Below are positions 1 to 8,597 of a DNA stretch of 50,788 nucleotides, in pieces. How positions within the stretch are numbered: position 1 is the first letter of the stretch; the number at the start of each line of letters is the position of its first letter. This stretch comes from Clostridiales bacterium. GTDB taxonomy: Bacteria > Bacillota > Clostridia > Oscillospirales > CAG-272. The position numbers were made by a program, and so were the translations under genes. The stretch spans positions 1 through 50,788 of the forward strand of contig JAEEYP010000079.1 in assembly GCA_016288155.1 (NCBI GenBank), read 5' to 3'. The notes beneath the pieces were generated by a model. It ran no database searches and was not told where the DNA came from. It worked only from the letters and a program-made list of their open reading frames with translations.

Positions 1-130
1 AACGCTCGCCACCTTGCTTTCCGTTATAACCCGGATGGGCAGGAGGGTCTTGGCGCACCTTCATTCGGCTGGGACTTTCGCCCCCGCTCAGGAACGTACC
101 TGATGAATGTGTATTCAGTTTTCAAGTAGC
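1..130 (-). other. Non-coding structured stretch, possible rRNA-spacer-like DNA
   Basis: No convincing gene is present. Read on the minus strand, 112-130 contains TTGAAAACTGAATA, a motif typical of the 16S-23S spacer in Firmicutes. It is followed by short self-complementary pieces (CAGG-TACGTT-CCTG and GGG-GGCGAAAG-TCCC). I could not align the rest with the 5' end of 23S rRNA, so the identity is open. It could be an rRNA operon spacer cut by the window edge or another structured RNA. Confidence 0.25.
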
Positions 131-245
131 AGTGAGGAGTTTCCGTCCTCAACCCCCTACAGCAACATCGAGGCCCAAAAAACGACATCGAATTTTGAAA
201 AAAATCAAAAAAATTTTTCGAGCTCATTCCAAACACCTCCAGAAA

Positions 246-277
246 CAAAAAAAGCCCGCCGATTTTACTCAGCGGGC
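246..277 (-). terminator. Rho-independent terminator, second of a pair behind lysS
   Basis: On the minus strand a 9-bp stem (GCCCGCTGA with TCGGCGGGC, one G-U pair) with loop GTAAAA is followed by a run of seven T. No gene lies between it and the terminator at 325-362, so it looks like a back-up terminator. Confidence 0.8.
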
Positions 278-324
278 AATCAGATAGAATATGTACAGTA
301 GGTTCGGCCACAAAAAGCCGGAAA

Positions 325-362
325 CAAAAAAAGAGACCCACTACCGTTTGGTAGTGAGTCTC
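325..362 (-). terminator. Rho-independent terminator of the lysS transcript
   Basis: On the minus strand a 13-bp stem (GAGACTCACTACC with GGTAGTGGGTCTC, one wobble pair) with loop AAAC is followed by at least seven T. It is the first terminator met after the lysS stop codon; the 124 bases between hold nothing recognisable. Confidence 0.9.
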
Positions 363-486
363 TTGCAGATTAGCGACGGTATATGCCATTCAATGAAGAA
401 TTGCACATTTTCGGCCTCCGATTCGGAGAGCCAAAGGTGATTTTTGGAGACCTTTTTGGTGATTTGGGCCCAAAACAGGCTTCAAA

Positions 487-2469
487 TCAATACAGCTTCG
501 CGCCAGCCGGAATGTGAGGATCGACCATCAGAAGATGGAGTTTTTCTTCCTCGCCTTCCTTATGAACGGCGCTCAGAAGCATACCGCAGGAATCAATGCC
601 CATCATCTTGCGCGTAGGCAGATTCGTGATGGCGATACAGGTCTTTCCAATCAACTGCTCCGGCTCGTAATATGCGTGAATACCGCTCAAAATCGTCCGT
701 TTCTCGTCAGAACCGTCATCCAGCGTGAATTTTAAGAGCTTTTTGGACTTCGGAACAGCCTCGCATTCGAGCACTTTTACAGCTCGGAAATCGGACTTGG
801 AGAAGGTATCAAAATCGACCTGATCCTCGAAAAGCGGCTCGATCACGACGTTGGAGAAGTCGATTTTTTCTTCCTGAACAGGAGCTTCGGGGACTGCTTC
901 GTTGACCTCAGCAGGAGCATACTCAGGGGCAATTTCACCCGTCGCAAGCTTCTCTTCGCTCTTCAAAGGTTTCATTGTCGGGAAGAACAAGACGTCGCGG
1001 ATGGCGGGGGAGTCGGTGAGGAGCATGCACATGCGGTCGATCCCGAAACCGATCCCGCCGGTCGGCGGCATCCCGATCTCAAGCGCGTGCAGAAAGTCCT
1101 CGTCCGTATGCTCCGCTTCGTCGTCGCCGTTCGCGAACTGCTCTTCCTGCGCGGCGAAGCGCGCGCGCTGGTCGATCGGATCGTTCAGCTCGGAATACGC
1201 GTTCGCCATCTCCCAGCCGTTCATGAAGAACTCGAAGCGCTCCACGTAGTCCGGCTTGTCCGGCTTGCGCTTCGTCAGCGGAGAGATCTCCACCGGATGG
1301 TCCGTCACGAAGGTCGGCTGCACGAGGTTGTCCTCGACGAACGTCTCGAAGAAGAGATTGAGGATATCGCCCTTCTTGTGGCGCTCCAGATACTCCACGT
1401 GATGCGCGTCGGCGGCGGCTCTCGCCTCCTCCAGCGTCCCGATCGCGTCGAAATCGACGCCGGAATACTTCTTCACCGCGTCCACCATCGTGATCCGCGC
1501 GAACGGCTTCCCGAGATCCATCTCGACGCCGCCGTACGTGATCGTCGTCGTGCCGAGCACCTCGCGCGCCACGGTGCGGAACATGTTCTCCGTGAGATCC
1601 ATCATGCCGTGATAGTCCGTGTACGCCTGATAGATCTCCATCAGCGTGAATTCCGGATTGTGGCGGGTGTCGACGCCCTCGTTGCGGAAGACGCGCCCGA
1701 TCTCGTACACTCTCTCCAGTCCCCCGACGATCAGCCGCTTCAGGTACAACTCGAGCGAAATGCGCAGCTTGAAGTCCTCGTCGAGCGCGTTGTGATGCGT
1801 GATGAACGGCCGGGCGGCGGCGCCGCCGGCGTTGGAGACGAGGATCGGCGTCTCGACCTCGATGAAATCCTGTCCGTCGAGGAAGCGGCGGATCGCGCGC
1901 AAAATCTGCGAGCGGCGCAAAAACGTCTCCTTCGACTCCGGATTCATGATGAGATCGACGTACCGCTGGCGGTAGCGCTGATCGACGTTCGTCAGTCCGT
2001 GGAACTTCTCCGGCAGCGGCTCGAGCGACTTGGCGAGCAGTGTCAGCTCGGACGCGTGCAGCGTGATCTCGCCGGTCTTCGTCTTGAAGACGGTGCCGCG
2101 CACGCCGATCAGGTCGCCGATATCGTATTTCTTGAACGCCGCGTAGGCCTCCTCGCCGAGCGCGTCGCGGGCGGCGTAGACCTGCATCGGTCCGGTGCGG
2201 TCCTGCACGTTGCAGAAGGACGCCTTGCCCATGATCCGCTTCGACATCATCCGCCCGGCGATCGAGACCTCGCTGCCCTCGAGCGCGTCGTATCCGGCGC
2301 GGATCTCTTCGCTGTGGTGGGTCACGTCATAGCGCGTGACCGTAAACGGATCCTGTCCGGCGTCCTGGAGCGCCTTCAGCTTCTCGCGGCGGATGCGCAG
2401 TATCTCGCTCAGCTCCGCGGCGGATGCCTGCGGCGTCTGTTCCGTATTCTGTCTGTTCTGTTCTTCCAT
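487..2469 (-). CDS. lysS: Lysyl-tRNA synthetase (class II) with C-terminal tRNA-binding domain
   Basis: This enzyme charges tRNA-Lys with lysine in the cytoplasm. An N-terminal OB-fold anticodon-binding domain (about residues 55-160) precedes the class II catalytic core. Motif 2 (GRVFRNEG, about 255-265) and motif 3 (GGIGFGIDRM, about 470-482) are intact. The core ends near residue 505. After an acidic, proline-rich linker, residues about 550-660 form an extra EMAPII/Trbp111-like tRNA-binding domain, the module normally found at the C-terminus of MetRS. At 660 residues the protein is much longer than the usual roughly 500. It follows greA with a 36-bp gap and is probably cotranscribed. A small CCCCC/GGGGG hairpin at 2482-2493 lies just before the start, and the ribosome-binding site is weak. 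Identity is certain; the role of the added domain is inferred. Confidence 0.97.
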   Translation of the reverse strand: MEEQNRQNTEQTPQASAAELSEILRIRREKLKALQDAGQDPFTVTRYDVTHHSEEIRAGYDALEGSEVSIAGRMMSKRIMGKASFCNVQDRTGPMQVYAARDALGEEAYAAFKKYDIGDLIGVRGTVFKTKTGEITLHASELTLLAKSLEPLPEKFHGLTNVDQRYRQRYVDLIMNPESKETFLRRSQILRAIRRFLDGQDFIEVETPILVSNAGGAAARPFITHHNALDEDFKLRISLELYLKRLIVGGLERVYEIGRVFRNEGVDTRHNPEFTLMEIYQAYTDYHGMMDLTENMFRTVAREVLGTTTITYGGVEMDLGKPFARITMVDAVKKYSGVDFDAIGTLEEARAAADAHHVEYLERHKKGDILNLFFETFVEDNLVQPTFVTDHPVEISPLTKRKPDKPDYVERFEFFMNGWEMANAYSELNDPIDQRARFAAQEEQFANGDDEAEHTDEDFLHALEIGMPPTGGIGFGIDRMCMLLTDSPAIRDVLFFPTMKPLKSEEKLATGEIAPEYAPAEVNEAVPEAPVQEEKIDFSNVVIEPLFEDQVDFDTFSKSDFRAVKVLECEAVPKSKKLLKFTLDDGSDEKRTILSGIHAYYEPEQLIGKTCIAITNLPTRKMMGIDSCGMLLSAVHKEGEEEKLHLLMVDPHIPAGAKLY

Positions 2470-2505
2470 ATTCCGTCAGTTCCCCCGTGGGGGCCTTTCT
2501 TATTC

Positions 2506-2997
2506 TCAGTTGTTCTTGGCGCGGTGCACTTCGAGGATGCGGAGCTTATAGTCGCCGTTCGGCGCGTTCACCGTGACCTCTTCCCCGACGCTGCTGCCGA
2601 TGAGGGCGCCGCCGATCGGGCTCTGGTCGGAGATCTTGCCCTCCAGCGCGTCGGCCTCGTTCGAGCCGACGATGCTGTACTCGACCTCTTCTTCCATATC
2701 GCAGTCGTAGACGCGCACGACGGAGCCGAGGTTCACGACGTCCGCCCGGATCTCGCTCTCGTCGATGACGACCGCCTGATTGATGAGCTCTTCGAGCTCC
2801 GCGATCCGCGTGACCGTCTTCGCCTGTTCGTTCTTCGCCTCGTCGTATTCACTGTTCTCGGAAAGGTCGCCGAAGGCGCGCGCTTCCGCGAGCTGCTGCT
2901 TGATCTCGGGGATGCGTTTCTCCTTCAGATACTGCAGCTCCTCGACGAGGCTCTGGAACCCTTCCTGCGTATAAAGCGTTTTCTTCTCGCTGTCCAT
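2506..2997 (-). CDS. greA: Transcription elongation factor GreA
   Basis: GreA rescues backtracked RNA polymerase by stimulating transcript cleavage through the secondary channel. The 163-residue length is typical. The N-terminal antiparallel coiled coil carries the expected acidic tip (GDLSENSEYDEAKNEQ, about residues 46-61), and the C-terminal FKBP-like domain ends with the usual SPIGGALIG segment. An AGGAGG ribosome-binding site precedes the ATG. The greA-lysS arrangement is common in Firmicutes. A strong hairpin at 3025-3046 separates it from the upstream protease gene, so whether it belongs to the same transcript is uncertain. Confidence 0.97.
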   Translation of the reverse strand: MDSEKKTLYTQEGFQSLVEELQYLKEKRIPEIKQQLAEARAFGDLSENSEYDEAKNEQAKTVTRIAELEELINQAVVIDESEIRADVVNLGSVVRVYDCDMEEEVEYSIVGSNEADALEGKISDQSPIGGALIGSSVGEEVTVNAPNGDYKLRILEVHRAKNN

Positions 2998-3024
2998 AAA
3001 GGTGATCTCCTCCTGTATCGGATC

Positions 3025-3046
3025 CCCCGCGGAGCGATCCGCGGGG
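3025..3046 (-). other. Intergenic hairpin between the S41 protease gene and greA
   Basis: This is a perfect 9-bp stem (CCCCGCGGA/TCCGCGGGG) with a four-base loop and no T run. It is unlikely to be a full terminator; it may be an RNA processing or stability element between the two genes. Confidence 0.5.
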
Positions 3047-3068
3047 AACGGTTATCTTCGGTTCGCGC

Positions 3069-4280
3069 TCAGCCGAGCGCTGCCACGGCGGCGCGGAGCT
3101 GGTTATCCTCCTCGTCCGTGATCCTGTAGATGGTCTTGTCCGCCGCCGCGGGATCGAGCTCGACGAGAATATCCGGCGTCACGCCGACGCCGTCGTAGTT
3201 ATCGGAGTACGGCGGGCAGTAGTAGCGGTACGTCACGACGAGCCCGCTGCCGTCGGAAAGCTCGCGGATCGACTGCATGCTACCCTTCCCGTACGTCTGC
3301 GTCCCGACGATCACGGCCTTCTCATAATCCTGCAGGGCGGAGCAGAAAAGCTCGCCCGCGCTCGCCGTGCTCCCGTTCACGAGCACCGCCATCGGCATGT
3401 CGAGCGCCTGCCGGTCGGAGTAATAGATCGTTTCCTCGTTCCCGTCGCGGTCGATCGTCCGGATCACCGGTCCCTCCGGAAGGAGGAAATCGAGGACCGA
3501 GCAGATCGCCGACAGCTCGCCGCCCGGATTGTTCCGCACGTCGATGACGAGGCGCGTGCAGCCCTGCGCGCGCAGATCGTTCACGGCGCCGGTGAACTGC
3601 TCCGGCGTCGCCCGGTCGAAGCCGGTGATGCGGATCACGCCGACCGACGCATCGAGCGCGTATACTCGGTACATTACGGACTGCTCCGTGATATAGCCGC
3701 GCGGGATGGAGAAGGATACGAACTCCTCGTAGTTTTTGCCGCGCGCGACGGTGAAGACGGCGGTCGTCCCCGCCTTGCCCTGGAGCTTCGTGAGCGCGCC
3801 GTAGTAGCCGAGCTCCGCGACGCTCTCCATCTCCTCGCCGACGTACACGATGAGGTCGCCCGGCTTCACGCCGGCCTCCAGCGCCGGAGAGTTCGGCATC
3901 ACGTTCAATATCTCGATCCCGCCGTATTCGGAATTGTAGATGACGTTGACGCCGATGCCCTGCATGTCGCCGTTCAGGCTTTCCATATAACTCTGGAAGC
4001 TCTCGGCGTCGTAGTATGCGCCGTACCGGTCGCCGCTGCCCAGAACGTATCCCTCGAGGATCCCGTCCATCAGCGCGCCGTCGTCGATCTCCTCCACGTA
4101 CAGAGCGCGGTAGAGCTCGTCGACCTCGAGCAGCTTATCGAAGCGCGCGACGTCCTCGTACGCTTCGCGCAGCTCCGCCTTATGCCGGACGGAAAGCGTC
4201 AGATAGGTGATCTGGAACGTGAGGAGCGCCGCGAAGAACACGAGCAGGACGGTGACGCCCACCGATACTTTTTTCTTCAT
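3069..4280 (-). CDS. S41 family carboxy-terminal processing protease (CtpA/CtpB-like)
   Basis: A membrane-anchored serine protease of 403 residues. Residues 5-28 form an uncleaved signal anchor (VGVTVLLVFFAALLTFQITY). A PDZ domain follows (about 105-190), then the S41 peptidase domain. The catalytic serine is in GSTASAGE (Ser307) and the general-base lysine in YGKGSMQ (Lys332), the 25-residue spacing usual for CtpB-like enzymes. In this family the PDZ domain gates substrate entry, and known members act on cell-envelope or sporulation proteins. It lies 49 bp downstream of the M23 hydrolase gene in the ftsEX transcript; FtsEX-hydrolase-Ctp neighbourhoods suggest turnover of wall-hydrolase regulators, but the substrate here is unknown. 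The ribosome-binding site is poorly placed. Confidence 0.95.
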   Translation of the reverse strand: MKKKVSVGVTVLLVFFAALLTFQITYLTLSVRHKAELREAYEDVARFDKLLEVDELYRALYVEEIDDGALMDGILEGYVLGSGDRYGAYYDAESFQSYMESLNGDMQGIGVNVIYNSEYGGIEILNVMPNSPALEAGVKPGDLIVYVGEEMESVAELGYYGALTKLQGKAGTTAVFTVARGKNYEEFVSFSIPRGYITEQSVMYRVYALDASVGVIRITGFDRATPEQFTGAVNDLRAQGCTRLVIDVRNNPGGELSAICSVLDFLLPEGPVIRTIDRDGNEETIYYSDRQALDMPMAVLVNGSTASAGELFCSALQDYEKAVIVGTQTYGKGSMQSIRELSDGSGLVVTYRYYCPPYSDNYDGVGVTPDILVELDPAAADKTIYRITDEEDNQLRAAVAALG

Positions 4281-4329
4281 GATGTCTGTTTGCGCCTTTC
4301 TTGTGCGGAATGATCTGTCCGGGCACGCC

Positions 4330-5544
4330 TTACCCCTTGCTCAGCTTGGACGCGTAGACGGAGATCGGCGGAGACTTGATATAGTTGAACGGATCCGTAT
4401 GCTGACCGTTGAGACGGAACTCGAAATGGAGGTGGTAGCCGGTCGAGTTGCCCGTCGTGCCGACCTTGGCGATCACGTCGCCCTTGTTCACCTTCTGCCC
4501 GACCGTGACGAGCAGCTTGCTCGCGTGGGCGTATACCGTCGCGACGCCGCCGCCGTGGTCGATGACGACGTAGTTGCCGTAGCTGTAGTGGTACTGCGCG
4601 ATGATGACCGTGCCGCCCTTCGCGGCGTGGATGTCGTTGCCGAGGTAGCACGCGATGTCCCAGCCGCGGTGGAAGTCCCACTGACCGTACAGGATCCGCC
4701 AGCCGTAGCCGGAGGAACAGTACTGCTGCACGTTCAGATCGATCGGCCAGCGCCAGTCGCCGCTCTCCAGCTGCGCCTGCAGCTTGCGCTGCTGCTCGGC
4801 GATGTATTCCTGCAGCTGTTTATCGAGTTCGGCTTCCTCCGCCTGCCGTTTTGCCAGCTCCGAACGCGCTTTGGCCTCGTTTGCGGACAACGAATTCATG
4901 AGCGCGATCGCAGCTTCGAGGTCTTTCTCGTACTGCGCCTTCTCGTTCTCCAGTTCCTCCATGCGCGCCGCCTGGTCGAGGATCAGTTCTTCGAGCGCAT
5001 CCTTCTGCGCGAGGAGCTCGTTTTTCGCCTGATCGAGACGGGACATTACGGTATTATTGTATTCGAGGATGCTCGAAACGCGTTCCACGCGCGAGAGGAA
5101 GTCGCCGAGGCTGTCCGCTCCGAGGATGAGCCCGATGTAGCTCGCCTCACCCTCCTCGTAATTCGTCGCGATCGTTTCAAGGAACTGCGCGCGCACGCGG
5201 GCGTACTCCGCCTGTGTGCTCTCGATCTGCTCCCGTTTGTCGGTGATGGAGGCGTCCAGCTCCGCGAACAGCGTTTCCGTATTCTCTATGATCCGCTGCG
5301 TCGTCGCGAGGAGCTCGTCCAGTTCCTTTTTCTGCGCACTGACTTCGCTGCGTTCGTTCTGCAGCTGCGCGATCTTTGCCCGCTGCTGCTTCTCCTGCTG
5401 CTGGAGCTGCGCGATCTGCTCCTCCAAATTCTTCGTCTTCGCGTCCGAATATCCGGCGCCGACGGCGGGCGAGCCGGAGGCGATCAACACCGCCGCCGTC
5501 ATGACGAGCGCGAGCAGCGCGGCGCAGATGCGTTTTCCCTTCAT
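4330..5544 (-). CDS. Coiled-coil murein hydrolase, EnvC/PcsB-like, with M23 peptidase domain
   Basis: An exported peptidoglycan endopeptidase or hydrolase activator of 404 residues. The reading frame stays open upstream, but the ATG at 5544 is preceded by GGGAGGAGAC and opens a clear signal peptide (MKGKRICAALLALVM, cleavage after AVGA). Residues about 35-250 are a long coiled coil. The C-terminal M23 domain has HRGWD (His292, Asp296) and HLH (371-373), so the zinc site appears intact and the enzyme is probably active, unlike degenerate E. coli EnvC. It is directly downstream of ftsX (23 bp); FtsEX is known to gate such coiled-coil hydrolases at the division site, so this is probably its effector. 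Confidence 0.94.
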   Translation of the reverse strand: MKGKRICAALLALVMTAAVLIASGSPAVGAGYSDAKTKNLEEQIAQLQQQEKQQRAKIAQLQNERSEVSAQKKELDELLATTQRIIENTETLFAELDASITDKREQIESTQAEYARVRAQFLETIATNYEEGEASYIGLILGADSLGDFLSRVERVSSILEYNNTVMSRLDQAKNELLAQKDALEELILDQAARMEELENEKAQYEKDLEAAIALMNSLSANEAKARSELAKRQAEEAELDKQLQEYIAEQQRKLQAQLESGDWRWPIDLNVQQYCSSGYGWRILYGQWDFHRGWDIACYLGNDIHAAKGGTVIIAQYHYSYGNYVVIDHGGGVATVYAHASKLLVTVGQKVNKGDVIAKVGTTGNSTGYHLHFEFRLNGQHTDPFNYIKSPPISVYASKLSKG

Positions 5545-5567
5545 GGTTTGTCTCCTCCCCTGCGGGA

Positions 5568-6458
5568 TCATACCCTCAGATACTTTCCGAGCGAGATGCT
5601 GCTCCCGACGATGCCGGCGAAGACGCCGACCGCCAGAAATCCCCAGAAGACCGTCGGCTGCACGGAGGCGAAGCTGACGAGGGAGATCATCTGCAGATCG
5701 CTCGTGACCATGGCTTCGATATAGTGATAGAAATACTTTTCGATGAAGAACGCGGCGATGCTGGCGACCGCGCCGATCACGATGCCCTCCACGAGGAACG
5801 GGAGCGTGATGAACCACCCGGTCGCGCCGACGTAGCGCATGATGCTGATCTCGCCGCGCCGCGCGAAGACGGAGAGCTTGATCGTATTGATGATGACGAA
5901 GAGGCTGACGACGAACAGGATGATGAGGAACCACGTGAAGATGAGGAGCACGCCGTTTTTGAAGGACGTGATCTTCACGGCGAGATCGAGGCGGTTGTTG
6001 ACCTTGCGGACGCCTTCGATCTGTCCGAGCAGATAGCTGAGCGTGATGACGCCGTCGTTGTCCTTATACGTGATCGTGAAGGAATCGCTCATCGGGTTCT
6101 CCTCCGGCGTGATGTCGGCGTACAGATGGGCGTATTCCTCGGACTGGTTCTTGACTTCTTCAAGCGCCTCGGCGCGCGTCGTGCGCCGCACCTCGGCGAC
6201 GTTGTCGAGCGCGCGGATCTGCTCCTCGACGGAAACGATCTGCTCCTCCGTGAGGTCCCGCTCCACGAAAACGACGATCTCGTTTAAAAGCCCGAACTGT
6301 TCCAGATTGATATTGATCGTATACACGAGGAGCGTGAAGCCGCCGAGCACGACGAGGCAGCTCATCAGTACGGCGACGGAGGCAAAGGACATAACGCCGT
6401 TGCGCCACAGTCCCTTGAAGCCCTGCGTGATAAAATAGGTAATACTGTACCGTTTCAC
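5568..6458 (-). CDS. ftsX: Cell division protein FtsX
   Basis: Membrane subunit of the FtsEX ABC-like complex that activates wall hydrolysis during division. The 296-residue protein has the FtsX layout: an N-terminal transmembrane helix (about 20-48), a large extracellular loop (about 50-165) and three C-terminal helices (about 170-200, 222-250, 265-290). The loop is where FtsX binds its hydrolase partner. It overlaps the end of ftsE by 4 bp, showing translational coupling, and is followed by the M23 hydrolase gene. Confidence 0.96.
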   Translation of the reverse strand: MKRYSITYFITQGFKGLWRNGVMSFASVAVLMSCLVVLGGFTLLVYTININLEQFGLLNEIVVFVERDLTEEQIVSVEEQIRALDNVAEVRRTTRAEALEEVKNQSEEYAHLYADITPEENPMSDSFTITYKDNDGVITLSYLLGQIEGVRKVNNRLDLAVKITSFKNGVLLIFTWFLIILFVVSLFVIINTIKLSVFARRGEISIMRYVGATGWFITLPFLVEGIVIGAVASIAAFFIEKYFYHYIEAMVTSDLQMISLVSFASVQPTVFWGFLAVGVFAGIVGSSISLGKYLRV

Positions 6459-7132
6459 TCGAACATCCCCCCCACGCGGTCTTCCGTGATCCTGCCCTCG
6501 TTCAGTACGACGACGCGCTGCTGATAATAATCGACGAGGCTCTTCTCATGCGTGACGACGATGACGGTCTTTCCGAGGCGGTTGATCTTGACGAGAAGGT
6601 TCATGATCTCGCGGCTCATCTCCGGGTCGATGTTCCCCGTCGGCTCGTCCGCGAGGATGATCTTCGGATTGTTCGCCAGCGCCCGCGCCAGCGCGACGCG
6701 CTGCTGCTCGCCGCCGGACAGTTCGTCCGGGAAACACTTCTGCTTGTCCGCGAGATTGACGGTATTCAGGATGGCGGGCACGCGGCGGCGGATCATCCGC
6801 GACGGCGTCCCGACGACCTGCATGGCGAAGGCGACGTTCTCGAACACCGTTTTGTTCGGGAAGAGGCGGAAATCCTGAAAAACGACGCCGAGCTCCCGGC
6901 GGTAATACGGAACGCGGAAGCGGGAGATCCGGGCAAGATCGTAATCGTTGACGATCAGCCTCCCGGAGGTGAGCATCTCCTCGCGGAGGAGCAGCTTCAT
7001 CAGCGTCGTCTTGCCCGCGCCGGAATGCCCGACGACGAAGACGAATTCGCCGTCTTCGACCCGGAGGCTGATGCCGTCCAGGGCGACCGTCCCGTTCGGA
7101 TAGGATTTTTTTACGTTCTTGAATTCAATCAT
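6455..7132 (-). CDS. ftsE: Cell division ATP-binding protein FtsE
   Basis: ATPase of the FtsEX complex, 225 residues. The Walker A motif is GHSGAGKTT (about 35-43), the ABC signature LSGGEQQR (about 138-145), and the Walker B ILADEPTG with a following NIDPE D-loop. All catalytic residues are present. It is the first gene of the ftsE-ftsX-M23-S41 group. I see no convincing promoter in the 185 bases upstream, which contain the terminator of the gene at 7318-8403, so its promoter may be weak or atypical. Confidence 0.97.
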   Translation of the reverse strand: MIEFKNVKKSYPNGTVALDGISLRVEDGEFVFVVGHSGAGKTTLMKLLLREEMLTSGRLIVNDYDLARISRFRVPYYRRELGVVFQDFRLFPNKTVFENVAFAMQVVGTPSRMIRRRVPAILNTVNLADKQKCFPDELSGGEQQRVALARALANNPKIILADEPTGNIDPEMSREIMNLLVKINRLGKTVIVVTHEKSLVDYYQQRVVVLNEGRITEDRVGGMFE

Positions 7133-7223
7133 GTTTCTCTACTCATTTGCTTCGTTATATCCGCGCCCGTCCCGTATCCGGGAGAAGAACGCGGCGCCGG
7201 TTTTCCGCGGAAAAAATCCGGGG

Positions 7224-7253
7224 CAAAAAACACCGGAAGGGAATGCATCCGGT
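7224..7253 (-). terminator. Terminator of the CdaR-like regulator gene
   Basis: On the minus strand, a 6-bp stem ACCGGA/TCCGGT with a 10-base loop is followed by GTTTTTTG. It lies 65 bases beyond the stop codon at 7318. Confidence 0.75.
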
Positions 7254-7317
7254 CACATTGGCATATCCGGCGCGTTCCCTTCTGCTTTTATTCGGCAGAC
7301 GGCGCGAGGGGAGACCC

Positions 7318-8403
7318 TCAGAATTTGAGCGGCTTCGTCGTCAGATACCGCTTGACCATCAAAGCGACCTTGAAGGTGATCGCGTGATCGAATTCCCGCA
7401 GATCGAGTCCGGTCAGCTTCCGGATCTTCTCGAGGCGGTACACGAGCGTGTTGCGGTGTACGAACAGCTTCCGGGACGTCTCGGAAACGTTCAGGTTGTT
7501 CTCGAAGAAGCACTGGATCGTCATCAGCGTCTCGCGGTCGAGCGATTCGAGCGAGCCGTTCTTGAAGACCTCCTGCAGAAACATCTCGCACAGCGTGGTC
7601 GGCAGCTGATAGATCAGACGGCCGATGCCGAGGTTCTCGTAGCTGACGATGTCCTTTTCCGTGTCGAACACCTTGCCGACCTCGAGGGCGACCTGCGCCT
7701 CCTTGTAGGAACGGGCGAGATCCTTGATATTGTCGACCGGCTTGCCGATGCCGATGGAGACCTTCGTGAAGAATTCGGAATTCAGCGTATCGGCGATCGA
7801 CTTCGCCGTCTTCTCCATCTCGCGCACGGGCGTATTCGGCTTGACGTCCTTGACGAGGACGATATCCTGCTCTCCGACGCTGATGACGTAGTCCTTGTTC
7901 TTGTCCGGGAAGATGTTCTGGACCATGTCGTACGGGAGCACGTCGCCCTTGGAGTGGAACTTGATGAGGAAGACGACGCGGATCTCCTCCGCCCCGAGAT
8001 GGAACTCCTTGCTCTTGATATAGATATCCGACGGGAGGATGTTGTCGAGGATGATGTTCTTGATGAACGAGCTCTTGTCGTACTTCTCGTCGTAGAGGTT
8101 CTTGATGTTGGCGAAGGTCACCGAAAGGATCGTGGCGATCTTGTCCGCCATCTTGTCCTCGCCCTCGACGAACACGACGTATTCCCATTTCGCGCCGGTA
8201 CCGATCGGACGGTATGTATAGCCGCCGACCGTCACGGAATCGGACGTATAGGCGAGCTCGTCGCGCACGCCCTGCCGCATCTCCCCGATCTTGACAAGCT
8301 CACTGCAGGCGATGACCTGACCGTTCTCGTCGATCACGCCCGTGATCCGGTCGATGGTATCGCGCATCTGATGGATGATTCCCTGGAACAAACGGCTTGA
8401 CAT
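7318..8403 (-). CDS. CdaR/PucR-family transcriptional regulator
   Basis: A 361-residue cytoplasmic regulator. The N-terminal part (about 1-130) is a sensor-like domain of unclear ligand. The centre (about 160-290) is GGDEF-like in layout, including SYKEAQVALEVG, a stretch typical of CdaR and PucR regulators. The C-terminus (about 300-355) is the PucR helix-turn-helix, recognisable from LNVSETSRKLFVHRNTLVYR followed by LEKIRKLTG. Family members often control carbon or nitrogen source use, but no target gene is adjacent. It has its own promoter and terminator, so it is a single-gene transcript. The signal it senses cannot be read from the sequence. Confidence 0.88.
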   Translation of the reverse strand: MSSRLFQGIIHQMRDTIDRITGVIDENGQVIACSELVKIGEMRQGVRDELAYTSDSVTVGGYTYRPIGTGAKWEYVVFVEGEDKMADKIATILSVTFANIKNLYDEKYDKSSFIKNIILDNILPSDIYIKSKEFHLGAEEIRVVFLIKFHSKGDVLPYDMVQNIFPDKNKDYVISVGEQDIVLVKDVKPNTPVREMEKTAKSIADTLNSEFFTKVSIGIGKPVDNIKDLARSYKEAQVALEVGKVFDTEKDIVSYENLGIGRLIYQLPTTLCEMFLQEVFKNGSLESLDRETLMTIQCFFENNLNVSETSRKLFVHRNTLVYRLEKIRKLTGLDLREFDHAITFKVALMVKRYLTTKPLKF

Positions 8404-8472
8404 CTTTCAAATCTCCCTTATCTCTTTTGTCTCACGTTCCGCTTCCGATGGTGATTGGCAATACTATACTAT

Positions 8473-8501
8473 ATTTTACCGTATTATTTGGTATTTTTCA
8501 A
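8473..8501 (-). promoter_or_regulatory. Sigma-A promoter of the CdaR-like gene
   Basis: On the minus strand, TTGAAA, 17 bases, then TAAAAT, in a locally AT-rich stretch. The transcript would have a roughly 60-base leader before the ATG at 8403. Confidence 0.75.
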
Positions 8502-8597
8502 TAGGGAATTCTGTATTTTTTATAAGAAAACGCGATTTTTTTTGTTGATTCTCCGCGAATTGACGAAGCGCGCGCCGCAAAAAGGGCGACGGGCCGA

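Noticed and set aside
1-60. 5' end of a group II intron (minus-strand GTGCGCC)
   Set aside because: Only a short start-like motif is visible; no domain V or reverse transcriptase lies in the window, so it cannot be supported.
1-130. 23S rRNA gene start
   Set aside because: The bases after the ITS-like motif do not match the conserved 23S 5' sequence.
24-389. 121-codon minus-strand ORF over the terminators behind lysS
   Set aside because: It spans two transcription terminators and has no ribosome-binding site or recognisable sequence.
1087-3129. 680-codon plus-strand ORF opposite lysS and greA
   Set aside because: Arginine/leucine/valine-rich shadow typical of GC-rich DNA; it lies over two certain genes and has no domain.
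4207-5724. 505-codon plus-strand ORF opposite the M23 hydrolase gene
   Set aside because: Low-complexity antisense frame without ribosome-binding site or motif.
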